Below, in pieces: positions 30,686-38,955 of a stretch of DNA of 40,208 nucleotides (positions are counted from its first letter, which is position 1; each line of letters begins with the position of its first letter). Position numbers and translations under genes: made by a program. This DNA is from a virus. A model generated the notes under the pieces. It was given only the letters and a program-made list of their open reading frames with translations. It made no database searches and was not told the origin of the DNA. The DNA lies in IMG/VR virus record IMGVR_UViG_3300046810_000022, positions 1 to 40,208 of that record; one strand, given 5' to 3'.

Positions 30686-31213
30686 TCAGTAGCGACGGCT
30701 ACGGCGAGCGGCCTGGGCCGCCTTGACCGGGTCGAACTCGTCCGCGTCCTCTTCGGGGTCAAGACCCCCGGACAGGGACTGGGGCTGCGCGGGTGCGACG
30801 AGCTTCTGGAGCTCCTTCGCGTCGGCCTCCAGCTCCTCCTCGGTGGCGCCGGTAAGGCGCTTGGCGAGGACGGGCGGGAGCTCGTACTTCGCAGCCACGT
30901 TGTTGAGCAGGATGCTCCGCTCCAGCGTTTCGATCTGGCCCTTGAGCTCGGCGGTCGCCGCCTCGAACTCCTCGACGGTCTTGGCCGAGCTGAGCTTGGC
31001 CTCCGTCTCGCGGAGCTTGGTGCGGTAGTTGGCCGCCTCGGCGTTGGCGTCGGTCAGCTTCTTGCGAAGCACGTCGGACGGAACGCTCTCCTCGGTGGGC
31101 TTCTCCTCGGTCGAGGGGGTCTCGTCGCCCTTGGGGGTCTCGCCCTCCGGGGGCGTCTCGACGGTCTCTTCCGTGGTGGTCTCTTCGGTGCTGGGGGTTT
31201 CCTGCTCGGGCAC
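30686..31213 (-). CDS. Scaffold protein
   Basis: 175 aa. Acidic, Thr/Glu/Pro-rich N-terminal half with repeated ETPSTEE-type units, a coiled coil (LRKKLTDANAEAANYRTKLR to LERSILLNN), and a short C-terminal tail ending AARRSRRY that is positively charged and would bind the capsid. GTG 31213 is preferred to GTG 31219 because AGGAGG lies 7 bases away. Directly upstream of the capsid gene, as usual. Confidence 0.85.
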   Translation of the reverse strand: MPEQETPSTEETTTEETVETPPEGETPKGDETPSTEEKPTEESVPSDVLRKKLTDANAEAANYRTKLRETEAKLSSAKTVEEFEAATAELKGQIETLERSILLNNVAAKYELPPVLAKRLTGATEEELEADAKELQKLVAPAQPQSLSGGLDPEEDADEFDPVKAAQAARRSRRY

Positions 31214-31215
31214 TG

Positions 31216-32322
31216 TCACGCCTCCTGGACGCTCGATGTGGATCGCCGAGCCTCCTGGGCTGCGGCCTGCTGTTCTTGCCGGATGAACCGGCGCCAGGCG
31301 GACACAGCCGCCTTGCCGGAGAGGCCGCGCGTGACCTTGGGCCACAGCTCCTCGTACCGGCGATTCAGCTCGTACGTAGCCGAGCCGTTGTACTGCTCAC
31401 GCGTGAACACAGGCTCCGCGTAGCAGTGGCAGTTGTCGTGATACTTGTCGCCGTCCGCGAACTCAGCCGAGCTCTGCGAGCGGTAGACAGGACCGCGAGA
31501 GATGAGCATCGCGCACCACCCGCAAGGGGTTCCGGTGCGCGAGAGTCTGATGTAGCCGATGGCTCGCTTGTCACGCTGCATGTGGTTCCAGACCGTCGAG
31601 CGTCCACCGTTCATGGCGACACGCTCAGCGGCTGCGGCCTGGCGGGCGCCGGCCTCCCTGCGGGCTTCCTCGCGCAGCTTGTCGACATCGTCAGCGCTCC
31701 TGGCGCCGTCGATCGCGTCGACCTTCTTCTGGAGGTTGTTGGACCCAAGGGCTTCCAGCACGGTGCGGAGCTCCTGCTCCGCCTCCCGCTCGATCCGTTC
31801 CTCGGCATCCCGAAGGCTCGCGATCTCCTCGACCAGGATGCGGTCGAGGTCGTCTTCGCGAGCCTGGTCGGGATCGACCGTGGCCCCCTCGTCAGCTTCC
31901 CCAGCTTGGCCGGTCGCGGCCGACGAGGAGGAGTCCGAGGTGCTGGCCGGTGTGTCACTTGCGCGCCCCTCCTGGGGGCTCTCAGTGCTTCCGGTCAGCT
32001 CGGCGAACTCGCGCCGAAGTACGTCGATGGTGATGTACGTCGGCTCGGGGTGGTACGGATCTGCGACCGTGCTACCGGTCCGCAAGGCGCGAGCCAGGCG
32101 GTAGTAAGCACGGGCAAGGTCGCGGCTCTGGCGCCTACGCCCCATCACCAGCGTGATGGCCCGCCTCAACCAAGAGGCGGTGGTGGACGCCCGGCTTGTG
32201 GCCGGGACGTCCTCCCACAACGCAAGCGCCTCCTTGACGGTGCCTGCCCCGATCTGGGTCAGTGCCGTCTGGAACGCGATGGCAGCGCGATCAGCCTCAG
32301 CCTGTCGGGCTGGGCTTGTCAC
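31216..32322 (-). CDS. MuF-like minor head protein
   Basis: 368 aa. Central acidic linker (110-160), long helix (165-235), then the MuF-type core YIRLSRTGTPCGWCAMLISR with Cys267/Cys270, and KYHDNCHCYAEPVF with His295, Cys298 and Cys300, probably a zinc site. Such proteins bind the portal and may be ejected with DNA or help prohead maturation. GTG 32322 overlaps the portal stop by 4 bases. No toxin domain fused. Confidence 0.85.
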   Translation of the reverse strand: MTSPARQAEADRAAIAFQTALTQIGAGTVKEALALWEDVPATSRASTTASWLRRAITLVMGRRRQSRDLARAYYRLARALRTGSTVADPYHPEPTYITIDVLRREFAELTGSTESPQEGRASDTPASTSDSSSSAATGQAGEADEGATVDPDQAREDDLDRILVEEIASLRDAEERIEREAEQELRTVLEALGSNNLQKKVDAIDGARSADDVDKLREEARREAGARQAAAAERVAMNGGRSTVWNHMQRDKRAIGYIRLSRTGTPCGWCAMLISRGPVYRSQSSAEFADGDKYHDNCHCYAEPVFTREQYNGSATYELNRRYEELWPKVTRGLSGKAAVSAWRRFIRQEQQAAAQEARRSTSSVQEA

Positions 32323-33797
32323 GCGGCGACCACCTCACTGTCGGGCGAGGCGGTGATGCCCGTGTCGGGCGTCGCTCGGGTGAGGGCTGAAGCGAGCTGG
32401 CCGACGGAGTCGTCGTCCTCGGCCATCTGCTCCCAGTCCTCGTACTCGGTCTGGGTTACGCCGGGCACCCGCTTCCACAGGCCACGCTTCGGGATGCCGA
32501 GCTGGTCGGCGAGCTTGCCGAGAGCGTCAGCAGCCTGAGCCAGCGAGCGGGACTCCATGTCGCGCCACTGGACCTCGCCGGAGAAGTCGTCCGTCGCAGC
32601 CGTGTTGCCTTCGAGCTCGGCCGCCACGCGGAAGACGCGCTCCCAGGCTTCTCCGAAGATGGACTGGAACTCTGCGATCTTCCGGCTCAGTGCGGTCTCC
32701 GCGGCAAGTAGGGCTTCGGCGGACAGGTTGGCGATCTGGCCGAGCAGGTGGTGCGGCGGAGTCTGCGAGATCGCGGCGAGGTGCCGGATGCTCATGTCCA
32801 CCGAGTCGATCAGCGAGCCGATCGGACCCGCGGGCAGCGAACCGAATTTGACGTCGGGGTCCTCTGCGAAGAGGAAGCGCCGGGCGTTGTGGTTGATCGC
32901 GGCCGGGATCGGGTTACCCGCAGCGTCGAGCTTTGGCCGGCTGTCTACAGCCAGCGCGGGATCGGTGGTGACCTGGCCGTTCTCGTCCAGCATCTCCATC
33001 TGGAGAGGCGGCGCCATGCCGGTTGCGTACCGCACCTCGTGCGAGGTGTACGTCTGCGAGACGAGCAGGTCGAAGATGGTCTGGTTGATGCGGTTCTGGA
33101 GCGCGATCATCGGCTCGACCACGCCGACCGTGCGGCCTTCGAGGTCGACGGACGCAGCGAAGCGGGTGACCGGGCACTCGGTAGCGCCGTGCAGCTTGCC
33201 GCCTCCGACGCGGATCGAGTCAGCGTCGCCCTTCGCCTTGAAGGTGACCGCATACTCGCGCTTGCCGTCGAAGAGGCGGGCCTTGCCGAGGGCGTCACCC
33301 TTGGGCCAGGAGGTCACCGTCATCGCGGCGTACGGCGTCTCGTCGTTCGCGGGGTCCTCGAACAGGGCGGCCGTCCGCTTGGCGGACAGGCCCTTCGACA
33401 TCACGCCCCGCTTGGTCTTCTCCGTCAGTACGAAGGAGTGACCGAAGCCGAGCGCCCCACGGTAGACCGCGGCCTGGCGGGCATCCATGCGTGAACGCTG
33501 CCAGTGCTCCCACTGGGGGGTCGTCGAGGACGAAGCCTGCGGGAGGCCCGAGGCCGTGGTGCCCGGCCGGAAGCCGTCCACGTACAGGGCCTGGGCCGGC
33601 GTCCCGATCAGGAGTGGCATCCAGTTGGACACCGCCCGCTTCGCGAGCAGCTTGTACTCGTCGTCCGCCTGGGGCGGCATGTACGGGTCGTCGTGCTTGC
33701 CGTGGATGTAGCGGTCGATCCGCTCCAGCCGGTGCTCGTCACGATCGAGGATGGCGAGGAGTTCTTTCGCCAGCGATGCTGGGCTGGTGTCAGCCAT
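32319..33797 (-). CDS. Portal protein
   Basis: 492 aa. SPP1 gp6-type portal outline: an N-terminal helix with DRYIHGKHDDPYMPPQ, NWMPLLIGTPAQALYVDGF, a core with QNRINQTIFDLLVSQTYTSHE, and a stem/clip region followed by LLAAETALSRKIAEFQSIFG. Forms the DNA entry ring of the head. ATG 33797 has AGGTGG upstream. It follows the large terminase gene after a 34-base gap that holds an operator-like site. Confidence 0.9.
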   Translation of the reverse strand: MADTSPASLAKELLAILDRDEHRLERIDRYIHGKHDDPYMPPQADDEYKLLAKRAVSNWMPLLIGTPAQALYVDGFRPGTTASGLPQASSSTTPQWEHWQRSRMDARQAAVYRGALGFGHSFVLTEKTKRGVMSKGLSAKRTAALFEDPANDETPYAAMTVTSWPKGDALGKARLFDGKREYAVTFKAKGDADSIRVGGGKLHGATECPVTRFAASVDLEGRTVGVVEPMIALQNRINQTIFDLLVSQTYTSHEVRYATGMAPPLQMEMLDENGQVTTDPALAVDSRPKLDAAGNPIPAAINHNARRFLFAEDPDVKFGSLPAGPIGSLIDSVDMSIRHLAAISQTPPHHLLGQIANLSAEALLAAETALSRKIAEFQSIFGEAWERVFRVAAELEGNTAATDDFSGEVQWRDMESRSLAQAADALGKLADQLGIPKRGLWKRVPGVTQTEYEDWEQMAEDDDSVGQLASALTRATPDTGITASPDSEVVAA

Positions 33798-33813
33798 GCC
33801 TCACCACCTTTCT

Positions 33814-33829
33814 GGTCACACTTGCACAG
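33814..33829 (-). promoter_or_regulatory. Stoperator-like site between terminase and portal genes
   Basis: Reads CTGTGCAAGTGTGACC on the - strand. The GTGTGACC end recurs in the variant at 37124-37139. Confidence 0.55.
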
Positions 33830-33831
33830 GG

Positions 33832-35481
33832 TCAGATGAAGTAGCCACGGCCCGTACGCTTGCGGACCTTCTTGCCGCGCGTGCGCAGCTCGTACAGCGC
33901 CTCGTGCGCCAGCATCAAAGCGGCGTAGGCGTCGATCTTGCGGGGACTGTCCTTGCTCTCCTTGCCGAAGGAGATGCCGTAGTTGTTCGTCCGGCGCCGA
34001 GCGTTGAGCACGTGGCGGCGGAGAGTCAGGTCACCGTCATGGGCCAGCTTGGCGTCGAAGATGGAACGCATCAGGCGCTCGTGCGCCAGCGTCACCGTCT
34101 TCTGCGAACCACGCATGTCCCAGCCGATCGCGTCCTTACCGGAAGGCGAGGACACCGAAAGGCCGGCTCCGTACGTCTCGGACCAGTCGGCGATGTACGA
34201 CTCCCACAGCGCGACGTCGGCGAAGAACGCCTTCACGTCGAAGAGGCGGAACGCCTCATGCACCTCGGAGTCGACGTCCGAGCGAGGGACTGTCCAGTCC
34301 TCGCCCTTCGGTCCGTCCGGCTTCTCCCAGACACCGAGCACGAAGGCGCACATGTCCCGAACGCGCAGCGCGATCAGCGCTGTTGCGTCCGAGCTCTTGC
34401 CACCGTCGAACCCGAGGACGATCTCGTCGCCAGGCTTCAGCACCTTGGCCTCGTCGATCAGGGGATCCCACTCGGCCGGCCCGTAAATCGCGTCCTCTTC
34501 GGCCACGATTTGGTTGAGCCACATACGGCGAGAGCGGGACGGAGCGATCGTCGCGTCCATTACGGACTGGATGATCGAGTCGACGTTCAGCCAGACCGCG
34601 TCACCCCGGATCTTCGGGATGACGATGCGCAGCGCAAGCGCCGTCAGCGGGGTCTTGGCGTGAGCCTCGATCGAGTCGTACATGAACCCGATGTCGGCCA
34701 TGCGGCCTTCGAGGATCTTGTTGAACGACTCGCGCATCCGCTCGGCGACAGAGTCTTCGCCGGGCAGGTAAGCGTTGGTGATCGCCAGGTAACGGCTGTC
34801 CTGCTTGGTCGCGTTACCGTCGATCGTCTCGTACATCTTGTGGCCGTTGTTCCCGCTCACCCAGTGATGGGTCTCGTTGAGCAGGGTGAAGGTCGTTCGC
34901 TTACCTTCGAGCGCACGGTACGAGGAAGTCACTGCTTCAAGACGAGCCTTGCCGCCGTTGGCGCGGATGAGGACCGCGCCGTCCTTGACGTTGTACTTCG
35001 CCTTGAAGTGGTCCGTCATGAGCGACGGGATCAGGGCCATCGTGTTCGTCGTCTGCGACTGGTTGACGGCCGTAACCTGCACCCACGCCCGCGGGTGAGG
35101 AACGCCCACCGGCTCGCCGGCCTCGTCCCAGTGGGAGAAGCGCGACGGCCCAACGAGCTCGACGAGACACAGGACCGCAAGGAGCGGGTCCTTGCCCCAG
35201 CCCTTCATGCGCTGGAGTACGCCCTTGCGGTTGATGAACCGGCCCTTGTCGTCCACGGCGTACCAGTGCAGAACGAACCGGAGCTGCTCCCTGGTGAACT
35301 TCCAGGGGCCGCCGTTCTCCGCTTGCAGGTACTCCGCGGCCCACCCGGCGATCTGCCAGCCCAGGGTGCGCTTGGGCAGAACCCATGCGCCCAGGCTGTC
35401 CTTCTGCCAGGTCGGGCCGAGGAACGTAGGGGGGAGCTGTTCGATCTCTTCGGCTGTGAGTTCAGCCTGCTTCGGAGCCAA
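33832..35481 (-). CDS. terL: Terminase large subunit
   Basis: 549 aa. ATPase part with a divergent P-loop RMKGWGKDPL (91-100), Walker B and catalytic carboxylate LLNETHHW (200-207) and a following coupling region. The C-terminal RNase H-like nuclease has its first metal Asp in LGFDGGKSSDA (Asp359) and later DIALWES/ADVALWESYI and DAYAALMLAHEA. Cuts and pumps DNA into proheads. TTG 35481 has AGGAGG 6 bases upstream. Immediately downstream of the small subunit. Confidence 0.93.
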   Translation of the reverse strand: MAPKQAELTAEEIEQLPPTFLGPTWQKDSLGAWVLPKRTLGWQIAGWAAEYLQAENGGPWKFTREQLRFVLHWYAVDDKGRFINRKGVLQRMKGWGKDPLLAVLCLVELVGPSRFSHWDEAGEPVGVPHPRAWVQVTAVNQSQTTNTMALIPSLMTDHFKAKYNVKDGAVLIRANGGKARLEAVTSSYRALEGKRTTFTLLNETHHWVSGNNGHKMYETIDGNATKQDSRYLAITNAYLPGEDSVAERMRESFNKILEGRMADIGFMYDSIEAHAKTPLTALALRIVIPKIRGDAVWLNVDSIIQSVMDATIAPSRSRRMWLNQIVAEEDAIYGPAEWDPLIDEAKVLKPGDEIVLGFDGGKSSDATALIALRVRDMCAFVLGVWEKPDGPKGEDWTVPRSDVDSEVHEAFRLFDVKAFFADVALWESYIADWSETYGAGLSVSSPSGKDAIGWDMRGSQKTVTLAHERLMRSIFDAKLAHDGDLTLRRHVLNARRRTNNYGISFGKESKDSPRKIDAYAALMLAHEALYELRTRGKKVRKRTGRGYFI

Positions 35482-35492
35482 GGCTTACCTCC

Positions 35493-35927
35493 TCAGTCGG
35501 AGAGCCCGAGCTCCTGTCGGTAGTCCGCGATGGCGAGGACAGAGGCCGGCGTGGTCTCTTCCTCGGGCTCTTGCAGTTCGATGCGCACACGGCGCCGATC
35601 GCCCTCGGTCACCAGGAGGTTTCCGAAGGCGGAGTACAAGGTCTGTGCCATCTGCGCGGAACGCTTGCCCGACTTCTTGTAGTGGGACAGGTCATCGCAC
35701 AGGGCGAACGCCAGAGCCCAGTCGCTGTTCTGGTAGAAGTCGGCTTGGCCGGACGTCTTCAGCGAGTTGTAGAGCTTCGTGGCGATGGGGTGCCAGTCGG
35801 GGTCAGGTCGAGGGACCGTGACCTTCCGCATCTGGCCCTTCTTGGTCTCTTGCTCCTCAGAGCCTTTTCGCGACCGGGGGCGCGCGAGGTCTGATTCGCG
35901 ATTCGGGACGGGGCCTCGTGCGCCCAC
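35493..35927 (-). CDS. terS: Terminase small subunit
   Basis: 144 aa. Begins with the basic GARGPVPNRESDLARPRSRK stretch common in P27-type small terminases, then DWHPIATKLYNSLKTSGQAD and a helical oligomerisation region. Recognises the packaging site. GTG 35927 has a near-perfect AAAGGAGGTGA ribosome site. Lies 11 bases before terL. Confidence 0.88.
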   Translation of the reverse strand: MGARGPVPNRESDLARPRSRKGSEEQETKKGQMRKVTVPRPDPDWHPIATKLYNSLKTSGQADFYQNSDWALAFALCDDLSHYKKSGKRSAQMAQTLYSAFGNLLVTEGDRRRVRIELQEPEEETTPASVLAIADYRQELGLSD

Positions 35928-35940
35928 CGGTCACCTCCTT

Positions 35941-36201
35941 TCAGAGAAGAACGCTCAGTGCGTCCTTGAGTGAATCGCCAAGGAGGGCCCCAGTGAATCG
36001 GCTGATCTCCTTGCCATCCCGCTCGATCACGACGGTCGGAGTACTCGACACGTCGTAGGAGTCGGCCTTTGCGAGGCCGGCGAAAGTGTCTACGAGAACC
36101 GTCTCCGCCTCGACCCCGAGCTCGGCCAGCTCGCTCTTCAGGAGCGGACCGAACGAGCGACAGGGTCGACAGTGCGAAGACGTGAAGTACAGGACGTTCA
36201 C
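35941..36201 (-). CDS. Thioredoxin/glutaredoxin-like protein
   Basis: 86 aa. Thioredoxin fold with the redox motif CRPC (Cys11, Cys14), a strand TVLVDTFAG, and the cis-proline loop SSTPTVVIERDG. A phage thioredoxin could reduce the ribonucleotide reductase encoded at 2071-4137, though it is in the late operon. GTG 36201 overlaps the stop of the membrane gene; its ribosome site is weak, so coupling is likely. Confidence 0.85.
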   Translation of the reverse strand: MNVLYFTSSHCRPCRSFGPLLKSELAELGVEAETVLVDTFAGLAKADSYDVSSTPTVVIERDGKEISRFTGALLGDSLKDALSVLL

Positions 36202-36443
36202 ACCAGGCCGCCCGTCATGAAGTGGACGACGAGCCAGGCGAGGAACGCCAGGAGGGTGAAGCGGCGAAGCCGGAGCAAGCCGGTCGGCTGGCCTTTCGGG
36301 TAATTGCCGTTGCGGGCCGTACCGAAGATCCGCCAGACCTGCTCGGAGAGGGTGTCTCCGGGCTGCTTGCGCTTGAGGGCGATGCCCTCGATCACGATGA
36401 AGGCGCCAGCCCATGCGGCCCACGCGATCTCGAATCCGGTCAC
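36198..36443 (-). CDS. Small membrane protein
   Basis: 81 aa. Two hydrophobic segments, EIAWAAWAGAFIVIEGIAL at the start and LLAFLAWLVVHFMTGGLV at the end, joined by a polar loop with WRIFGTARNGNYPKG. GTG 36443 has AGGAGG 6 bases upstream. Function unknown; small two-helix proteins at this site are common in actinophages. Confidence 0.78.
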   Translation of the reverse strand: MTGFEIAWAAWAGAFIVIEGIALKRKQPGDTLSEQVWRIFGTARNGNYPKGQPTGLLRLRRFTLLAFLAWLVVHFMTGGLV

Positions 36444-36477
36444 CGATCACCTCCTGGTGGTGGATGCAGAAGTCTCG

Positions 36478-36502
36478 GGCCCCCGGTGGTGAGCCAGGGG
36501 CC
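36478..36502 (-). other. Hairpin between HNH and membrane genes
   Basis: GGCCCCCGG (36478-36486) pairs with CCAGGGGCC (36494-36502), with one wobble pair on the RNA. No T run. May limit read-through or protect the HNH message. The rest of 36444-36576 holds no open frame that I can support. Confidence 0.5.
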
Positions 36503-36576
36503 GGCGCCTCACCCGAGGAGAGGAGGGCTCGGGGGCGCACACGCTCGACAGGTTGGGAGGAACCCGGAGCGCGGTC

Positions 36577-36909
36577 TTACAGGAGGCCGGGGTGCTGCTC
36601 GGTGCGTCGGAACTTCTTCTCGATCGCACGCCGCTTGGCGCGTTGCGCCGCAGCACCCTCAGCTCCACTCTTCTTCCGGTGATGCCACGTGCACAGGGAG
36701 CGTAGGTTCCCCATGCTGTGGTCGTCGCCCGGCTTGATGTGGTCCACGTCGGTCGCGACCTCGTCGCAGCGTGCACCCGCTTCATTCAGCGCGGTACACC
36801 GACCTGCGTCTCGGCGCAGAACCCGGAGCCGAATCTTGGACCAGTCAGCCGGAAGGCGCGAGCGCCTGTCCGACCCTTCCCAGTTCGGCAACGTGATCAC
36901 CTCCGACAT
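36577..36909 (-). CDS. HNH endonuclease
   Basis: 110 aa. HNH fold with CTALNEAGARC zinc cysteines (38, 48), DVDHIKPG (His57), HSMGNLRSLC (Asn68) and TWHHRKK (His76/77). HNH genes next to terminase genes commonly assist cutting at the packaging site. ATG 36909 is used; upstream in-frame sequence is the control region. First gene of the late operon. Confidence 0.9.
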   Translation of the reverse strand: MSEVITLPNWEGSDRRSRLPADWSKIRLRVLRRDAGRCTALNEAGARCDEVATDVDHIKPGDDHSMGNLRSLCTWHHRKKSGAEGAAAQRAKRRAIEKKFRRTEQHPGLL

Positions 36910-37330
36910 GGAACGTTGAGCCCTCGGTGACGTCCTACCTGAAGAGGTAGCTGCCATGAGCTGTCAACCCGAGGGAGTCTCCGCAAGGAGTAAGGAGTAA
37001 GTAGCTTCGGTAAGCGAGGCCCGACAGGGCCTCCAGCCTGCTACTTCGTCTCTTCGTACTTACCCTTACACTTACTGGTGGCAGTTGATCTTGGTATTTG
37101 GAAGCACTTCTTCCTGTGACCGTGGTCACACTTACACAGTGAGGCTTCGAGGCTGGGCCGCCTGGCGGCGGCCACCAGGAAGTGAGGCGACGGCGAGGTA
37201 GCAGCCAGGGGCGAAGCGGCAAGGGCGCCCTGCCGGGCGCCACAGAGTAGAGCCACCTACGCCCTGGGGGCGCTGTCGCGCCCCGGTAATCCAGTGCCGG
37301 CTGTCAGTCCTACGGCTTACTGTTGCAGCC
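36910..37330. other. Gene-free region between the divergent late operon and right-end genes
   Basis: No open frame here looks coding. Contents: hairpin CTACCT-GAAG-AGGTAG (36935-36950), a TTGACA on the - strand without a good -10, hairpin GAGGCCC-GACA-GGGCCTC (37018-37035), a perfect inverted repeat TGTGACC-GT-GGTCACA (37115-37130), and two GC-rich hairpins, GGCGCCC-TGCC-GGGCGCC (37224-37241) and GGGGCGC-TGTC-GCGCCCC (37267-37284). The late promoter and the packaging site would be expected hereabouts, but I cannot point to either. Confidence 0.6.
37115..37139. promoter_or_regulatory. Palindromic operator candidate joined to a stoperator-like variant
   Basis: The inverted repeat TGTGACC-GT-GGTCACA (37115-37130) overlaps CTGTGTAAGTGTGACC on the - strand (37139-37124), a variant of the dispersed motif. 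It lies upstream of the late operon and could control it. Confidence 0.5.
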
Positions 37331-37525
37331 ATGGACAACGACACTGACCTCCGCTTCGCCCTCCAGATCTCCGGCACCGAGCTGGCCGAGACGCCTCCGC
37401 CCGCGGACTCCCCGCTCGGGATGCTGCGTCTCTTCGCCGATGCCAACCCTGGTGTGGTTCTGTCCGCTGGCCACGTCCGCCAGGCCCTGGCCGGCACTCT
37501 CGGCCTGCGCTCTGATCGACCCTGA
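37331..37525 (+). CDS. Unknown small protein
   Basis: 64 aa, beginning MDNDTDLRFALQISGTELAE, acidic with a helical LGMLRLFADANPG segment. Codon use (strong G/C third bases) looks coding, but no good ribosome site precedes the ATG. First candidate gene on the rightward strand, just after the hairpin pair. Not recognised. Confidence 0.5.
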   Translation: MDNDTDLRFALQISGTELAETPPPADSPLGMLRLFADANPGVVLSAGHVRQALAGTLGLRSDRP

Positions 37526-37756
37526 AACCGTGGCGCGATCTTGGCCGGTAAGACGTGGCGGTCGCCGCTCCCACCCACCGGGGGTCACCCCCCACCCCAT
37601 CCGGGCCCGTGCTACCCTCGCGCGCCCCGCTGCGCTGCCCGCTCGCGGCTCATCTCCCAGGGCATGCGGGAACGGGCCAGCGCGCCCCGGAAAGCCCTTG
37701 AGAACGGCTCTCAGAGCCACGGGAAACGTGCTCTGACCTGCAAGGCTTGACACAAG

Positions 37757-37773
37757 CTGTGCAAGTGGTGCAG
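37757..37773 (+). promoter_or_regulatory. Operator-like site
   Basis: Reads CTGTGCAAGTGGTGCAG on the + strand. It is 4 bases downstream of a TTGACA (37747-37752) that lacks a clear -10. Confidence 0.5.
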
Positions 37774-37837
37774 TCTTTGGCTCGTCGCCACAACGGGACG
37801 CACCGCAAGCCGCAAGGCAAGCGGGACGGGCCAGACA

Positions 37838-37873
37838 GCGACACTTGCACAACCGAGCGAAAGCCTGTAAGGT
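37838..37873 (+). promoter_or_regulatory. Rightward promoter with operator over -35
   Basis: TTGCAC (37845-37850), exactly 17 bases, TAAGGT (37868-37873). The -35 is part of GCGACACTTGCACAA, the dispersed motif in inverted orientation. Confidence 0.65.
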
Positions 37874-37983
37874 CGAGCTCAGCAAGGCAGCACAGCGGGT
37901 GGGTGAACCGGGATGTCGATGGTCCGGGGAACGGTTACCGAGTGGCGAACAGCGGCTCACCTGCACAGCGCATGCCGAGCACA

Positions 37984-38020
37984 GCACAACTTGCACAACC
38001 CGAAGCGAGTGTGATACTGT
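37984..38020 (+). promoter_or_regulatory. Rightward promoter with operator over -35
   Basis: TTGCAC (37991-37996), 18 bases, TACTGT (38015-38020) in the context GTGTGATACTGTC. The -35 lies in GCACAACTTGCACAA, again the inverted motif. It would transcribe the structured region that follows. Confidence 0.68.
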
Positions 38021-38025
38021 CGCTT

Positions 38026-38500
38026 CAGCAACACAGCAAGACACGAACTTGGTACGACGCACCGCTCGCGGTGTAGACGGTGACTGAGAGCGTGGATGAG
38101 CAGAGCGTGAGGGTCGGGTATCCGACGCAGTCCGATCGCCGAGTGACTCCGCTCCTCCAGCGAACGTTGGGGTACAGTGCCCCGCCTGTCAGGCCATCTG
38201 AGGCGCAGGCCCGGAGTTGTGGGATGCCACACGATTCCGGGGTGTCGGATGGTAGGTAGGTGGGATCCAGGGCCCAACTGTCCTCCCCGGACAGTCCGGA
38301 AACGGAACGCGCCGAACGGCGCGGGACACAGTCCGGAAGGAAGCAAGCGGGGAGGGCAGGCAGTACCGGTCCCGCAAGGGACCGGGGGAGTGCCGGTACG
38401 GGCTCCCACAAAGCCCCCTCGGGACCGCTCGCCAGTACGGGAGCGGGGCCCGTGCAGCGAACGCCAAGGGGGCGCAAGGTCCCTCCCGAACGGGAGGTTG
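38026..38500 (+). ncRNA. Candidate large structured non-coding RNA
   Basis: Downstream of a good promoter and without a supportable gene. Hairpins in order: CCAGC-GAAC-GTTGG (38157-38170), ACTGTCC-TCCCC-GGACAGT (38277-38295), TCCG-GAAA-CGGA (38295-38306), CGCGCC-GAAC-GGCGCG (38308-38323), CGGTCCC-GCAA-GGGACCG (38367-38384), CCGCTC/GAGCGG (38425-38446) nested in CGGGC/GCCCG (38399-38452), and CCTCCC-GAAC-GGGAGG (38482-38497). Three stems carry the same GAAC loop, two carry GNRA loops. Large ornate RNAs are known from phages (for example GOLLD), but I cannot match this to any class. Ends are approximate. Confidence 0.5.
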
Positions 38501-38526
38501 ACCGACACCGCAAGGTGTGATACTGT
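38498..38526 (+). promoter_or_regulatory. Rightward promoter (TTGACC-N17-TACTGT)
   Basis: TTGACC (38498-38503), 17 bases, TACTGT (38521-38526) in the conserved GTGTGATACTGT context. The spacer itself contains the small hairpin ACACC-GCAA-GGTGT (38505-38518). Drives the gene starting at 38549 and the ribozyme-punctuated operon. Confidence 0.75.
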
Positions 38527-38548
38527 AACAACAGAACGAACGGAGCGC

Positions 38549-38926
38549 ATGATGCACTACTGCTCGGACGGCGAGATCGCCACCCACTCCTACGCCACCG
38601 CCGGTGGTCGCACCGCTTACCTCTGCGCCTACTGCGCCAAGAACTTCGGATACCCGCAGTACCTGGTCGAGCTCGGCCGTAAGAGCTGGCGCAAGGAGTA
38701 CGGCTACCTGATCAGCGCGTTCGACGGGTCCGGCCTGGGCGACCCGGTCTCGGACGTCTGGCCCTTCGAGGGTGACCACGCCGAAGAGTGGCTGACAGTC
38801 CTCGGGTGCGAGGACCAGTACCTGCTCGCCGATGCGGCATGGGAGCCCTACCGGGCCCACCAGTCCATCTCCACCCTGACGTACGAAGCGACCAGGGTCA
38901 CCGTTCTGCCACTTGTGCAAGTGTGA
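38549..38926 (+). CDS. Unknown small protein with Cys ligands
   Basis: 125 aa. Cys5, Cys26 and Cys29 in the first 30 residues (YCSDG, then YLCAYCAKNFGY) suggest a treble-clef or ribbon zinc site; the rest is mixed, with FEGDHAEEWLTVLGCEDQYL. The ATG at 38549 lies 4 bases after CGGAG. An operator-like motif overlaps the stop (38912-38926), and the first hammerhead ribozyme begins 29 bases later. First gene of the rightward small-gene operon. Not recognised. Confidence 0.75.
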   Translation: MMHYCSDGEIATHSYATAGGRTAYLCAYCAKNFGYPQYLVELGRKSWRKEYGYLISAFDGSGLGDPVSDVWPFEGDHAEEWLTVLGCEDQYLLADAAWEPYRAHQSISTLTYEATRVTVLPLVQV

Positions 38927-38929
38927 CAA
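38912..38929 (+). promoter_or_regulatory. Stoperator-like site overlapping a stop codon
   Basis: CTTGTGCAAGTGTGACAA on the + strand, co-directional with rightward transcription; the flanking CACTTG makes a near palindrome. Confidence 0.55.
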
Positions 38930-38955
38930 GTGTGAGAGTGTAGCGACATCAACAA

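Larger units (their letters stand above)
37526..38548 (+). other. About 1 kb without a convincing gene: promoters and RNA structure
   Basis: Open frames here have low-complexity Arg/Pro/Gly translations and no ribosome sites. The stretch holds three copies of the dispersed operator motif, three + strand promoters and, from about 38060 to 38518, a dense series of stable hairpins that are described separately. Confidence 0.65.

Noticed and set aside
4212-33829. TTGCAC copies in the late and early operons as + strand promoters
   Set aside because: At 4212, 17591, 26956, 30663 and 33822 no acceptable -10 lies 16-18 bases downstream, and they would be antisense. They fit oriented binding sites better.
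37150-37620. Cohesive-end or packaging site
   Set aside because: The GC-rich hairpin region is in the right place relative to terminase and HNH genes, but no end sequence can be recognised without knowing the virion termini.
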